From NCBI GenBank assembly GCA_022385805.1, contig MU277740.1, forward strand, positions 53,560-117,559: a DNA stretch of 64,000 nt. The letters are read 5' to 3'. The notes below the pieces were generated by a model. That model had not been told where the DNA came from. It made no database searches and saw only the letters and a list, made by a program, of their open reading frames with translations. Origin of the DNA: Pilatotrama ljubarskyi. Lineage: Eukaryota > Basidiomycota > Agaricomycetes > Polyporales > Polyporaceae. A program made the position numbers and the translations under genes. Positions within the stretch are counted from its first letter, which is position 1, and every line of letters starts with the position of its first letter. This document shows, in pieces, positions 9,621 through 21,608 of the stretch.

Positions 9621-12600
9621 ATGCAGTCAATGGCTAAGGACGCACCGTCAGATGCCCTTGAAAAAGAGCTTTCGGCAGCTTTCGAGCAGATGCTCAACAC
9701 CCGAGTGGATGCCCCTATAGAGTCTTCACAGACTCCGTCGTCAACTGACGCTCCTGCTGAGTAGGCTGCCGCGTGTACACGGGTAGACAGGAGTAGCTCA
9801 CCCTCGCTGTCTGCAGAGCAAAAGGCGATGCGACGCCTACAACCGATGACGCGCCCCCTGGTCAAGCGAGAGAAGCCACGGGTTCTCGGACGAACCCTGA
9901 ACCACTTCTCAATGCAGTAGAGCCCGGCGCAGGCCCGGCGGAGATCGCTCAGTTTGTGCAATCTGTTTTGCAACTGCAAGAACGTGTGATGGTGCGTCAG
10001 CTCGACTGCGAGGTCTATACAGCGTCCTGAGCAAGCCGCTTCGCTCATAGAGCCAAGTACCAACCAAACAATTGCCCGTAGAGATCATACCTGCTTATGC
10101 CCGAGCTGGTCATTATCCGGACTCGACAAAGGGCGAAACCATGTACGACGCGAAGGATAGCATGAGCAGCGGCTTGGCGAGTGCGATGGACTTGGTGGCA
10201 CGCGCTCTGCAGACCATCGACGTCGCGAAGGAACAACTCAGCGCCCCAGCGCCAGAAGTCCTGATACCTCCTGCAGCTGCATCCTCGTCCACTGGGCCGC
10301 CTCCGGAGCTCTGGACGAACTTCTCCGCCGCACTGTCACGCACCAACAATGTCATGTCCTCCATGTCGAACAGCTTCGGCGGTAACTGGATGTCTAGGGA
10401 GATGGCGAGGACTCTGCAAGGGAACGAGCTGTACCTCCGGGCCACCGCGCAAACGCTCTACCTCCAGCTAAGTTCGACGGACGGGTCATCGCCGGGTTTC
10501 TGCGACTTACAATCCGCCTTCGGACTCGCCCTGCTGCACCTATACGAACTCACCTACGATGATGAGGACCTGGATGGCGCGCTCCGTGTTCTATCTCAGG
10601 CGGTCAGCCAAGCTACGGTGACGCTTACCACCGCTTTGCGAGTACGCAACTGGGCCTACTCTCAGCGCTTGCTCGCGCGCAGGGATCACACGGTGGAGCC
10701 CCTCAATCACGCTATCGACGTATCTCAAAGGATGCTAGACGTCTTCCGCACCTTGTATCCCGACGTCTCGCCAGACAGCCCCGAACTCCTTGCATTGGAG
10801 CTGGCGGAGTGCCTCTTGGATCGGTACCGCGTACTCGGCGAAGTCACAGACCTCGATCGCGCCCTGCAACTCCTCTCTACGTCGCTAGGGGAGAGCGACA
10901 TGATCGACGTGCACACCTTGTGCGTACTGAGCGAGGCGCATCTGGAACGGTTCCTCCGGACTTGGGACCTAGAAGACATAGACAAGATGCTCTACTACAC
11001 GATCAACTTGCCCGACCTGGATGAGCAACTGATTCCTGGAGCAGGGACCGCTCCGCATCCCGATGCGTCGCGCGGCTTGTATCTCCTCGCACTTTCGAAG
11101 GCACAACGCTTCGAGGTCGTCATGGACATCGACGACCTTGATGAAGCCGTGACATTCAGTCGCAAGGCAGTGAAGAAGTGTCCGGAGGACCATCCGCTCT
11201 ATGTGGTATACCTGACGACCCTGGGGGCGCTCCTGTATAGGCGGTTTGAGGCGGACGAGGACATTGGCGACCTGGACGAGTGCGTAGACAAGCTCAGCAT
11301 CGCGGCACAGCTTCCCGTGGAGCGATGTCACGTCCACTATCCCCCCCAAGCGGCGTTGGGCCTCGCGTTGGCACGGCATGGAGACTGTACGGACGACCTG
11401 AGCGATCTTGACGACGGGATCCGTCAACTACAGCTTGCTCGGAAATCCTTCTCCGGAGGAGCACACCTCGAAGCTCGGATCGAGCGCGACCTCGCGACGG
11501 CGCTCTTCTTCCGGTTCCAGTTGACGCATTATGTGGTTGACCTGGACGGGGCAATCCAATACGCTTCCTCTGCGCTCGACAGAGCTCCCACAGATGACCA
11601 ATCACGGGCTGCACTCGCTCTCCAGCTGGGCCAGACACTCTTCCTTCGCGCGATCCGCAAAGGTAGAGCTGGCGATGCCGACCGTGCGAGTAGAACTCTT
11701 CGCGCTGTGGCGGTAGGATCCGGTCGGGCGACCATCCGCCTCAAAGCCGCAATGGAATGGGCGAAGGCCGCTAAGTACATACGCGGCCCAGAAGCGACTC
11801 TCGAAGCCCTAGAGGTGGCCTTAGACATCTTGCCTGAGATCGCATGGGCCGGAAACCGCATGGCCATCCAGTACAAGACTCTAGCAGCGCTCTCTGCTGA
11901 TGTCGGCCCATGGGCCGCTGCCTGTGCGATATCCTGCGGTCGCCTCGAAGACGCCATCTCATACCTGGAGCGCGGGCGGAACGTCCTCTGGTCCCAAGCC
12001 CTCCAGCTCCGCCTCAGTCACCATTCCCGCCCCGCCCAGTCTTCCAAGCAGCCCGACAAGCCTGATGAAAACTCCGCTGGCAACGAATTCGCCTCGCTCT
12101 CTTCCTACCTATCAGGCTATGCTGATGGCTTCCCCGACGCCGAAGCGGTGCGCGCCAGTAGAGCTGAGATGGCCAAGCGCAACCCGGAGGTGTCCAAGAT
12201 GATCGATGGGATGCGCGCAGTCTACGAAGATATGCGCGAAAAGGCGATGGCGCATCCAGGGTACCGGTCGGGCGACTTCGAGAGGATTGACGCCTTTCGT
12301 GAGACGTTCCAGGGGATATACGCGGACGCGTCCTTGCACAGCGCAGCCAAGCGGCGCTCGACGCTCCAGGCCACAATGGATGACTCGCATGAGGGAGCAA
12401 GAGGCCTTGCGTCTGTGGGCGATTTGCGGAGCAATTCCAGCCTTTCCGGAGTCCTCGAGAGGGGCCATGTCGTCTTCCTGAACGTGCACACATCCCGGTG
12501 CGATGCCATCATCCTGAGCCGTACGGCTGGAAACGGTGTGGACATCGGACACGTCCCGCTGCCTGATCTGTCGCTCGAAGACATCCAGGCCTGGGCGGAG

Positions 12601-13518
12601 GCGATCCAGGTCGGGCGGTACGACCTCGAGCAGGGTGGGATGGGCGTGCGTGACTTCGACGAGGTGATCCTCATACCGATATTGCAAGGTCTATGGCACG
12701 CGATGGCCGTTCCCGTCCTCTCCCACGAGAAGATGTCCACGGGACAGCACCCTGTTCGCATATGGTGGTGTCCGACGGGACCGCTGGCATTATTGCCTAT
12801 CCATGCCGCGGGGCCGTACGAAGCCGACGCGCCCGGTCTTCCCGAGTTAGTCATATCCTCATATATCCCTACGTTGCACTCGCTGCTTCGAGCCCATGAG
12901 GCTCCCCGCGAGCCTTTCTCGCTGCTCGCCATAGGCCACGCCGAAACCCCCGGCCAAACTCCACTCCCTGCTGTCCGCAAGGAGCTCGCCACAATCCAGC
13001 ACGCCTGCGCCAGGCTCTCCCAGACGCCCACGATCATGGAGGGCCCCTCCGCGACCGCCCTCTCCGTCTCCTCCGCTCTCCCCTCACACACCTGGCTGCA
13101 CTTCTCCTGCCACGCGTACCAAGATCCGTCCTACCCCTTCAAAAGCGCCTTCTTCATGCACGACATGCCGCTCCGCCTCGGGGCGCTCATGCAGCTCGAC
13201 CTCGCGCGCGTCCAATTCGCCTTTCTCTCCGCGTGCCTGACGTCCGCAGGGGACGAGCGCCTTCCCGACGAGAGCATCCATCTGGCGGCTGGTCTGCAGT
13301 TCGCTGGTGTGAGGGCCGCAGTGGCGACATTGTGGAGCGTAGATGACAGGGCATCGGCCGGGACTGCTGAGAGGGTATATGCACAATTGATGCGCGAAGG
13401 CGGGGGCGATCCAGATCCACTAGAGGCGGCGGAGGCGTTGCACAGAGCGGTGGGCGTGGTCAAGGCCGCCGGGAGGCCAATGGTGTTCTGGGTGCCTTTC
13501 ATTCATGTAGGAATCTAG
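9621..13518 (+). CDS. TPR-repeat protein with C-terminal CHAT protease-like domain
   Basis: Three exons (9621-9760, 9817-9991, 10051-13518) join in frame to 1,260 residues. The long third exon opens upstream of any ATG, and the two small exons supply the start: the ATG at 9621 has an in-frame stop just before it. Residues ~1-130 look disordered. Residues ~200-800 hold degenerate TPR-like helical pairs with repeated DLDxA motifs. From ~916 a CHAT domain (caspase-HetF-associated with TPRs) runs to the end, with His1126 in HFSCHA and Cys1167 in FLSACLT as the expected catalytic pair. CHAT proteins are caspase-like cysteine proteases, some acting in bacterial defence. Fungal TPR-CHAT proteins are numerous and mostly uncharacterised. 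Substrate and partners are unknown. Confidence 0.88.
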
Positions 13519-14571
13519 GCTTTGAGGATGTGAGCCGGTTGTGCATGTTCCGCAGCTCGTATGGATATGCTTCACTCAGCAGTACGGGACGATCCATGCC
13601 TGGACAATAGTGCTCGAGCGTTCATCGTCGGCTGTGTGCGCGAGAGCAACGCGCTGCTGCTGATAGTCGCAGTTCAAGCCGGAGTTCAAGCAAGTGACGC
13701 ACTAAGTAGGATCTGGAAGTATCACGTCCCGACAACACGATACGGTATCGATACCCTACATGCAGGTAGGCTGTAGTACACTGTGGGTCCACACGATGCC
13801 CTGCTAGATAGCCTGCGCAAATTCAGGCTCGATATTGGACCGAAGTCGAACCCCAGGGCCCTAGTACTGGGCCCTGTTGTTCACGTTCCATCAAGCGAGC
13901 TCTGGTACTGGTCGAGACAGAAGTAGGCGTGGTACCCACTGACCGGCTCAGAGTCAAATGATCAAACTGCCAGTCTGCAGAAGCGTCACGCGGCCACATA
14001 CAAACCGGCTCTTCATCACGATGGCCTTTAGAGACTCTACACAGTCTAGCGAATGTAAGATGTATCAACTCGTCAGTGAAAGCGGCGGGACAGAGAGACC
14101 GCACCCCGACCAAGGAGACGACGCTCAAGTTGTCCGTCCCTCAAGCAAGGTCACAGAGTCTCCGTCATTCTCGTTCTTCGTAACGCGGCGGAGACTCGAC
14201 GAAGAGCTGATGCATCTCCCGCGTAAGGCTGCGCAGATGAAGGAGCTCGCTCCGCAAGCCGGCAACTTGTGCGCGCAGCGTTGACGTTCCCCTCTGAGTG
14301 TATGGGGCGGGCGGAGCGTCAGGTATCGGTGAAGGGTTGCAGGCGTTCCCCTCGACGAACGGAGACCGCCCGGGGAGACGTCGGGAGACATCCACCTCCC
14401 GAGGCACAGAAGGCACGAAGTGGCTCATTGCTCGGTCACTTTCAGGCAACCCGCGAGTCGGGAGCAAGAAGCCTCCGCCGGACGTGGGAGGCGGACGGAA
14501 GCCTGAGGAGAAGGATGCCCTGCCGACTAACGTCGACTGTCGTGCACGAGACCGTACATCATCAGCTCATA
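13519..14571. other. Intergenic, no gene seen
   Basis: No recognisable coding region. A small perfect hairpin lies at 13854-13876: 8-bp arms CAGGGCCC and GGGCCCTG around a 7-nt loop. It could form in RNA or DNA but lacks a U-tract that would suggest a terminator. Confidence 0.35.
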
Positions 14572-15588
14572 TCAGAATGTGCCCAACAAGCGACTCACTA
14601 TTGCAGCTGGAGGAAGGTCGGTGGTAGAATACCCTGACCTCCCCGCCTGTTCTCCCAATCGACCCGCGCCTGTTTTCGTGGCAGTCTCGCTAGGGACTAG
14701 GCTAGATGCCGGTTCCTTCATGACATGCTCGACGCGCGTAGGTGTATGCACTGGCAGACGTCGGCGGCGAATACGACAGAGCAGCACGCCTAGCAATGCA
14801 AGGAGAGCCACAGCGCCAACCACTCCTCCGATGATGGAACCCATGGGAACATGCTGCCCATCGCTAACTTCAACGGTGGGATTGCTTCCTCCTGCACCCG
14901 GACCTGGCTGCAGCCTTGACGACGAAGGGGAGGGCCCGGCGAGCTGTTCGGACGACTGTTTGGACACCGGAGAACTCGTGGGCAAGGATATATCAACTGA
15001 AGAGGTAGAAAATCCGTCATCCGAGTCGTCATCGACGGTGTATATGATATAGTCGAAGAGGATGAGGGATGGTGTTGGACCACCTGCTACGATCTTGAGC
15101 GTATGCCGTCCGGGAGGTATGGACGCGTTTGAGAAGACAGGGACGCCATACAAAATACCATGCGCTGAGTCAGGGAAATGGCTGTAAGAGCCGGCCGGTG
15201 CATCATCGAGGGTGAAGCTGAGGTTTGTGAAGGTGATGACGCCCGGCAGCTGGGTGTTGGCGAGCAGATTGAAAACGTAGACCGCTTGGCCCGTGAACGA
15301 GATCCTGATGGTATGTTCAGGATCACCAGTGTGGTACGTGCTGTCGTGCCAGGTGCCGTCCACGACTTTGGAGCTATCGACCGCACCGGGTTCATCTGGT
15401 GAAGTAGCCGGTCTTATAGCGCAGACTGTGCAGGTCGGGCCCTGCTGCCAGTAGCCCGATACCGCGGGCTCATACAGGGGAGCAAGATGCGTTTCCTCGT
15501 CTCCCGACTGGTCGTCTATGGTGCGGTTCACCAAGGCAGCAGAGGAAGCAAGGATCGGTACCAGACAGCAGTAAAGAAGACCTCTCAT
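14572..15588 (-). CDS. Secretory single-pass membrane protein
   Basis: This single-exon ORF encodes 338 residues. It opens with a signal peptide (MRGLLYCCLVPILASSAAL). An extracellular beta-rich domain follows (about residues 40-190) with several N-glycosylation sequons, in the style of the galactose-binding-like ectodomains common in basidiomycete membrane proteins. Next comes a Ser/Pro-rich stalk. A single transmembrane helix (about residues 250-272, GSIIGGVVGAVALLALLGVL) ends in an arginine-rich stop-transfer CRIRRRR. The cytoplasmic tail is short and polar. The layout suggests a surface sensor or adhesion-like protein; no specific function can be named. Nothing in its neighbourhood points to a pathway. 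Confidence 0.75.
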   Translation of the reverse strand: MRGLLYCCLVPILASSAALVNRTIDDQSGDEETHLAPLYEPAVSGYWQQGPTCTVCAIRPATSPDEPGAVDSSKVVDGTWHDSTYHTGDPEHTIRISFTGQAVYVFNLLANTQLPGVITFTNLSFTLDDAPAGSYSHFPDSAHGILYGVPVFSNASIPPGRHTLKIVAGGPTPSLILFDYIIYTVDDDSDDGFSTSSVDISLPTSSPVSKQSSEQLAGPSPSSSRLQPGPGAGGSNPTVEVSDGQHVPMGSIIGGVVGAVALLALLGVLLCRIRRRRLPVHTPTRVEHVMKEPASSLVPSETATKTGAGRLGEQAGRSGYSTTDLPPAAIVSRLLGTF

Positions 15589-16521
15589 GAGGATGGGCGG
15601 ATTTGGTTAGCCGGAGTGTACGGGGCTGTCGGCGGACGAGTGGAGGACGGGCATGCAGAAGAGAAAGGCGGCGGCACTGCTGTAGTACAAATGGACGTCC
15701 TTCGGTCTGTCAGCAGGATACCGGGTTGATGAGCGGCTGCACACGAGCCTTCTTGGCCACGAAAGGGGGCTTGAAGGGTGTGAGACTGAGCTCCTTTCGT
15801 TGCGGCATTGCGAGCAGCAAAAGCAGCTTGGCTCCCCTAGCTGCCTAGCTGGTGAGGTGCTGCGATGGGGATCTCCGCGACCTGCAAATGGCCGACAAGA
15901 ACGTTCCTGGGATATGGGAGTAGCAAGCTGCTTGCAAGATGCAAAGCGGGTGGGCTCACGCGGCGCGTGCGCGGTGTCGAGGTCATCAAGTAACCATCGT
16001 AACAATACATCACAAAGATGCTCAGGCATCCTGCAGAAGCACGACACGGAGCATGATCAGAGCCACGCGTCTTCGACTGTCTGCAGCGGGTGTTGAGTAC
16101 TGTAGATCATCATGATGCTCGCATGCTTGGAGGAGGCGCGCGGGTGGTGCACCCTCCAATGGCTGTAGCACCTAGCAGTACCAGGTGCCCTGTAGTTGAC
16201 GTGCGAGGGTAGTTGCACGGACAGCTCGCGTCTTCCAAGGGGCTAGGAGCAGTGTGGCGTATGGCCCGTCGCGTTTCATGAATGCTCGGCTATGAGGTAA
16301 GGAGCGCACTGCAGCGGCAATGAGTAAAGTCGCACTCGCAGACACCAGGATGATCACGACGTAGCCACATGCACAGTGATACTGAGGGGCGGTGGTCACT
16401 GGGGACGGTGGTCAGAACGAGTGCAGAAAGAGTGTACCCAGTCAGGCCGACGACTTTTGGCTGCACTGTTGACAAGCGAGCACTTCAGAAAGCGGACCAA
16501 TGCGGGTCAGCCACCGCGTCT
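15589..16521. other. Intergenic, no gene seen
   Basis: This lies upstream of the membrane protein and downstream of YTM1. It holds only short open frames in unrelated frames, with no family resemblance. Confidence 0.35.
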
Positions 16522-18540
16522 CTACCTCGACCCCTCGCCGACCTTCCACACCTCGACCCCGCCCTCGCCCCCAACGCCCACGACGCCCCTCGCCCAATCC
16601 ACGCTCAGAATCTTCCTGCCGGCGTCACTCGGACGGCCCTGCCACGCCTTGAAGCTCGCCACCGCGCCCTTCGTGCTTCTTAGATCCCACAGGCGCACCA
16701 CGCCGTCGTACGCGCCCGTCACCAGCTGGTGCTCCGTCCCCGTCCCCGCTGCCGTTCCCTCAGCGGAGGGGGAAGGAACGGCGACGGAAGAGGGCGTGGC
16801 GGGGTGCGCGAGGGACGCGACCGAGGGTGTCGTCGCGGACGACGACGCCGCGCGGAGGTCGTACTGGCACACCGTGCGGTCCGTCGACGCTGCGAGCGCG
16901 CTCGTGCCCGAGGGCGTGAGCGCGAGGTCGAGGAACGGCTTGTTCGCCGCGGTCTGCGCATCAATCGCGTCAGTATCATCGTGTAAAGCGAAGAGAGGGA
17001 AGAGGTAGAGGACGTACGATCGTGCTCGTACAGACGCCGTTCTCGACGTCCCACGTCCGGACGGTCGAGTCCATCCCGCAGCTGTACGCGGTCCAGCCCG
17101 CCTCCGCCCCGCGCCCGATCACGACGCGCGACACGCGCGCCGTGTGGCTCTTCAGCACCGCAGCCGGCGCCTTCCTCTTCGGCCTCCTGCTCTCTCCCGG
17201 CTCTTCGCCGTCCTCGGCGACCTTGCGTCTCTTCTTCGTCCTGCCCTCTCCGGAAGAGGCATCGAGCGGGACCTCGTCCGTCTCGGGGATGGCAGCGGAG
17301 AAGAGGCCGATGAGGCCGTCCCAGGAGGAGGTGAGGACGTGCGTGGGGGAGGCCGCGACGGAGGAGAGCGGCGCGGTGTGCAGGTGGAGCGAGGCGAGCG
17401 TCTCGGCGGAGGAGGTGGAGGAGGAGAGGGAGACGCGAGTGAGACGTGCGGTGAGGTCGTGCGAGGCGCTCGCGAGGAGGAACGAGTCGGGCGAGTCGGT
17501 ACTGGAGGACGGGACAACGCAGACGGACGTTGCCGGCGCGGTGTGCGTGGGGATGGTCTGCACGAGATTTTGGGAATAGTCGAATACGCGGAGGGCGCCG
17601 TCGTAGGACGCAGTGAGGAAATAGCTGGGGTGCGAGGTCAGCCTTTTCCGTAAGATGGGCGACGCCAAAGGCGATGGTCGCAGAATGCAAGAGAGACGGC
17701 GAGAAGTGGAGTGCCGTCGTGCTCTGGTGCAGCGATGACGGCCGTGACCGAGGGTGCTCGAGCTGCTCACGCTTCTTACGTGCGCCGCGAACGCGTTCGC
17801 GCATGGGCGCGCTCGGCAGCAGCGCTCGAGACTGGAGTGGTTTCTCCTGCGAGTGCGGGCGTGTGCACGGCACGGAGAGCGTATAACCCGCCGTTCTACA
17901 TGCGTTATATTCAATATTGATGCTTGAGCCTGGGACAGGCATTGGGCTGCCATGGCATGGTCGAACTCCATTCCGGCAGGCGATGCGACGCACGCAAGCG
18001 ACGCTGACTCAAGAGCGTGCGCGGGAGGTAGCAACGCTGCCCTGCCGTGGTTTACAAGCACAGAGACAGCATGCACGCAGTTGACGTGTGCGATACGAGA
18101 TCCGGGAGGAGAGAGCATACTTTGTGAGAAACGAGACTTACCCGGGAAGCTGACATGATATTGAGGAGACCCAGTCTTCATGTGGGAGCGTTGACATGCG
18201 CTCTGGGGGCATGACTGACTCGAAGTATTCGATTTCGAGCGTTTCTTCCTGCATGCATGGGTTGTGAAGTCTGAGTACGCTGGAGAGAGGCGGAAAGACG
18301 TACCTCTCCGATGCCATGCTCTGAGCACCATTCTGCTAGTGTGCCGCGAAGGATCTCGCCGCGGACGAGGAACTCGAAGGGGATGGGTTTGGGGAGGTCG
18401 AGGGCCTTGTTGACGAGCTGGGAGAGCTGGTAGCGCTTCCACGAGGCGGGGATCATGAACTTTTGGGACGGCAGCGGATACCGCGTCTGAGTCGTAAACA
18501 CGACCGGGTGCGTTGCCTCTGAGCCAGAAGTGGACGCCAT
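16522..18540 (-). CDS. YTM1: Ribosome biogenesis WD40 protein Ytm1/WDR12
   Basis: Four exons (18540-18304, 18248-18142, 17624-17018, 16953-16522) give 460 residues. The N-terminal ~85 residues are an NLE domain (FMIPASWKRYQLSQLVNKAL), which in Ytm1 binds the MIDAS domain of the AAA ATPase Rea1. WD40 repeats follow, with recognisable ends such as YFLTASYDGALRVFD, GMDSTVRTWD and GAYDGVVRLWD. Ytm1 acts with Nop7 and Erb1 in 60S subunit maturation in the nucleolus. A basic KKRRK stretch inside the propeller could be a nuclear signal. The intron between exons 2 and 3 is 517 nt, much longer than the others. The gene is divergent from the hydratase gene, 236 bp away. Confidence 0.92.
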
Positions 18541-18776
18541 CGCAGCAGCAGCAGACAAAGCAGCAGACTCGTCGGAGCAGAGACGGGCCAAGCGCAGAGT
18601 GCAATATTTGTCACCGTCACACGCAGACGCGCTCGTCACAGCGTGGGGTGGTCACGAGGGACGCGTTCCCCCGCACGCGCTCGTCATCGACCGGGATGGA
18701 CGTGCCCGGTCGCCGTGATTCTGTCCTGGACGGCTGCGTTCGCTGCTGCACCGTCTGCTCTCGACCACCATCCGCC
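18541..18776. promoter_or_regulatory. Bidirectional promoter region YTM1/hydratase
   Basis: Only 236 bp separate the start codons of the divergent YTM1 and peroxisomal hydratase genes. Both 5' UTRs and promoters must lie here or overlap. I see no clear TATA box. The assignment rests on gene arrangement only. Confidence 0.5.
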
Positions 18777-20427
18777 ATGTCGCAAGCAGACCTCACATCC
18801 GCCGTCGGATGGCACGACGACGACCAGCCCGTCCGTTGCCCTCCCCTTTCACTCCACTACGCTCGCTCACTTCGCGTCCCGCTTCGTAGGTCTCCTGGAA
18901 CCAGCGCGACCTCCTCATCTATGCAGTCGGCATCGGCGCAAAGAAGGACGACTTTGCCCTCATCAACGGTACGTCTTCCTGCCCCTGTACCATGTACCGT
19001 CCGCTCACTATGCCTGTACCCGCAGAGCTCGGTATGTTGCCTCCATGCGTGCAACTGTTCGCGACCTTCTGCAGCTCACACTTCCTTTTCAGACAAGTCT
19101 TGGGCCCCTTTCCCGACTTACCCAGTCGTCCTCCCATTCAAAGGTGCGTATAGATCGCGTCGTCCTTGCCAGGATGGTTCCCACGCGCGTCGCGACGCGT
19201 TCGGTCGTAGCTTCCCAGGCTGCACACTTGCATAGATGCCTCGTGTTCGGGCTCGCATGTGTATTCGCATCTCTTCGCACTGTGGCGACTCGCTCCCATG
19301 CACTCTCCGCGTCTACTGTCAATGAGGCGCCGCACGCAACTGACGCCTGAAATCCGTGTCTGTACGCAGGAGAAAGTCAGGACGTAGTCAACTTCCGCCA
19401 ACTCATGACCGGCGGCAAGCGTGCCCCTGGGCTGCCCAAGTTTGACCCTAACCGCGGAGTACGTATACCATCCTCACCTCCCTACGTTTCGCACTCACAA
19501 ATCATACCGCGCGCAGGTACACGGCAGCCAGTCGGTCGAGATCCTCAAGCCGTTCCCTGCAGTCAGTGGCCCAGGCTGGAAGATCAGGAAGCGCATCGTC
19601 GCCGTCAGCGAGAACAGTGCGCGCTCCCGTCGCTCGCCATCGCTTTGGCGGTAAACTCACCCCTCCACACGACAGAGTCCGGCATCGTGCTCGAGAACGA
19701 GTCCATCCTCGTCGACCCTCAGGGCACACCCTACGCCAAGCTCTACGTACGTCCCGTTCCCGTCAACAGTCGTGTTCCCTGCCTGCTCACACGCACGCAC
19801 AGAGCGCGTCCTTCAACCTCGGCGCAAAAGCGACGGGCACAAACTTCTCGAAGCGCATCGCGGGCCCGCCGCAAGCGAAGTCCGCGCCCAAGGACCGCAA
19901 GCCGGACTGGGTCGTGCGCGACCAGACGAGCCCCGAGCAGGCGGTCGTCTACCGCCTTAGCGGGGACTACAACGAGCTCCACATCAGTGCGTCCTTTCCC
20001 TTGGCCCTCTCCCGTGCCTTCACAGTCCCATGCTGAGCAATTGATATAGACCCTGCGATCGGCGCAGCGACGGGGTTTGGCGGCGTCATTCTACACGGGC
20101 TTGCGTCGTTCGGGTTCGCCGCGCGCGCGGTCGTGGCGGCGGTCGGCGGCGGGGACCCGCGCGCTCTGACGCTGTTCGGCGTGCGCTTCACGGCCCCAGT
20201 GAAGCCTGGTGACGCGCTCGAGACGCAGATCTGGGAGGTCGGACCCACACCGAGCGGGAGCGGGCACGAGGGCGAGACGGAGGTGACGTTCGTGACGCGG
20301 AATTTGGCGACGGGGAAGGTGAGTGCTTTTGCGCACAGTGTGGGTGCGGAGCGCTGATGGGGGAGGGTAGGTGTGTCTGGGTGCGGGGATCGCGTACGTC
20401 AAGAAGGCGGAGAAGAGCAAGCTCTGA
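18777..20427 (+). CDS. Peroxisomal enoyl-CoA hydratase 2 (MaoC family)
   Basis: Ten exons (first 18777-18830, last 20371-20427) join to 319 residues. The protein has the double hot-dog layout of hydratase 2: an N-terminal non-catalytic half and a C-terminal half with the signature GDYNELHINP followed by GGVILHGL. It ends in SKL, a type-1 peroxisomal targeting signal. It should hydrate trans-2-enoyl-CoA to (3R)-hydroxyacyl-CoA, like the hydratase part of fungal Fox2 or human MFE-2, here as a free-standing enzyme. Exon 3 is only 6 nt (19026-19031), supplying most of Glu-Leu-Asp before KSWAPFPTYP. The start is the first ATG after the shared promoter with YTM1. Confidence 0.92.
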
Positions 20428-21608
20428 GCTGAGGCCTGAGCTCTCGGTGCCGAGGTGGCTGCACGGCCCCGGCTCGGCAGGAATTTGGAAACTGTGATAG
20501 GAGTACTGTACGACGGTTTTGGATTCAGGGTCGGCCTCGAGTTCGCAACAAGGTATGCTGGTGTCTGCGGATCTTTCGGATGCGAACAGAGGGACTGGCA
20601 TGCTCCGCGATTACATACGCTGTTGAGCTAAGTTGTGATGTTCGATCCAAGGCACGCCTTCGACAGCACGGTTGACTCCGGCAGGGTCGACCTTAGAGCT
20701 TAGACACCGGCCTCTCAACGTCTGCCCGGCCGAGTCGGTGAAGTCGGGCTATGTACTGTACCGCGGATCCGAGAGTCGATCGTAAGAGTCTGCTGCGAAG
20801 ACGGTCGGAATGGTTTCTCTCCGTACTGACTTATGGCCCTTCGCCAGGTACTGTACGCATCAATCGTTGTGGAACAGTCTACCAGACTACTGAGGGTTTC
20901 CAACATGCCCGCGATTGGCGCGTGGCGGTGATTCCGGTGAGGACGCCACTGCGCGATGCGCTCCCGCGGGACTGGAGCGCCCTCCTCTACATCTGCATCA
21001 GGTGCATGGCTGAGGAGACCCGGATCAATCAGATCGTCTTCCCGTTCGTGCTTCGCGCGACAGTTTGTGCACACAAAAGCCGGGGAAGCCCGAACTGCGC
21101 AGTGCTCTCGGATGGCATTGCCCAACTGAGGCCCCTGTCAATGTTCGTAACGTACTGTAGCTGCCTTCGCTTCTCGTGCATCCCTCGACCTACATACATA
21201 GGCGACGAAAGGCTTCGGAGGGAACCTTCGCGGAATCTAGGACTCTGGGTCGCGCGCTCACCGACGCTCACCGCGCTCCTGATATGAAATTCGCAACAGA
21301 TACAGCGGTGAAACATCACAGCTTTCTGTGCGTTGTCCTCGGAGCTGTACTCACTCGCCCAATAGCAGGTTATCCGGCTCAGAGCAGTGATGCTTTTCAT
21401 ATGTTGAGGCGCACCAGAAGCGTCAACTTTACGAAATGAGGGTGCCCTCGCTGCTACTTATTTCAACGCAACAGCGCCTCTCGACACTCAACACGCTCTC
21501 TCTCTCTGCCGGGTACGCGATCAGCCCTCCGAGTCCTTAACTACCAGTGAAGCGTGGCTCTCAGACCCTTGGGTATTGTGCCCTCCTTTCGTCTCGCTGG
21601 ATACCTCC
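20428..21608. other. Intergenic, no gene seen
   Basis: This spacer follows the hydratase gene. No open frame longer than ~180 codons occurs, and none shows family features or paired splice sites. Confidence 0.35.

Noticed and set aside
13854..13876. Hairpin as a transcription terminator
   Set aside because: Stem-loop terminators with U tracts are bacterial. This is a fungal nuclear region and the hairpin is isolated.
16719..18604. Long minus-strand ORFs of 424 and 542 codons
   Set aside because: They run through YTM1 introns. Parts coincide with real exons, but the unspliced extensions contradict the WD40 family layout.
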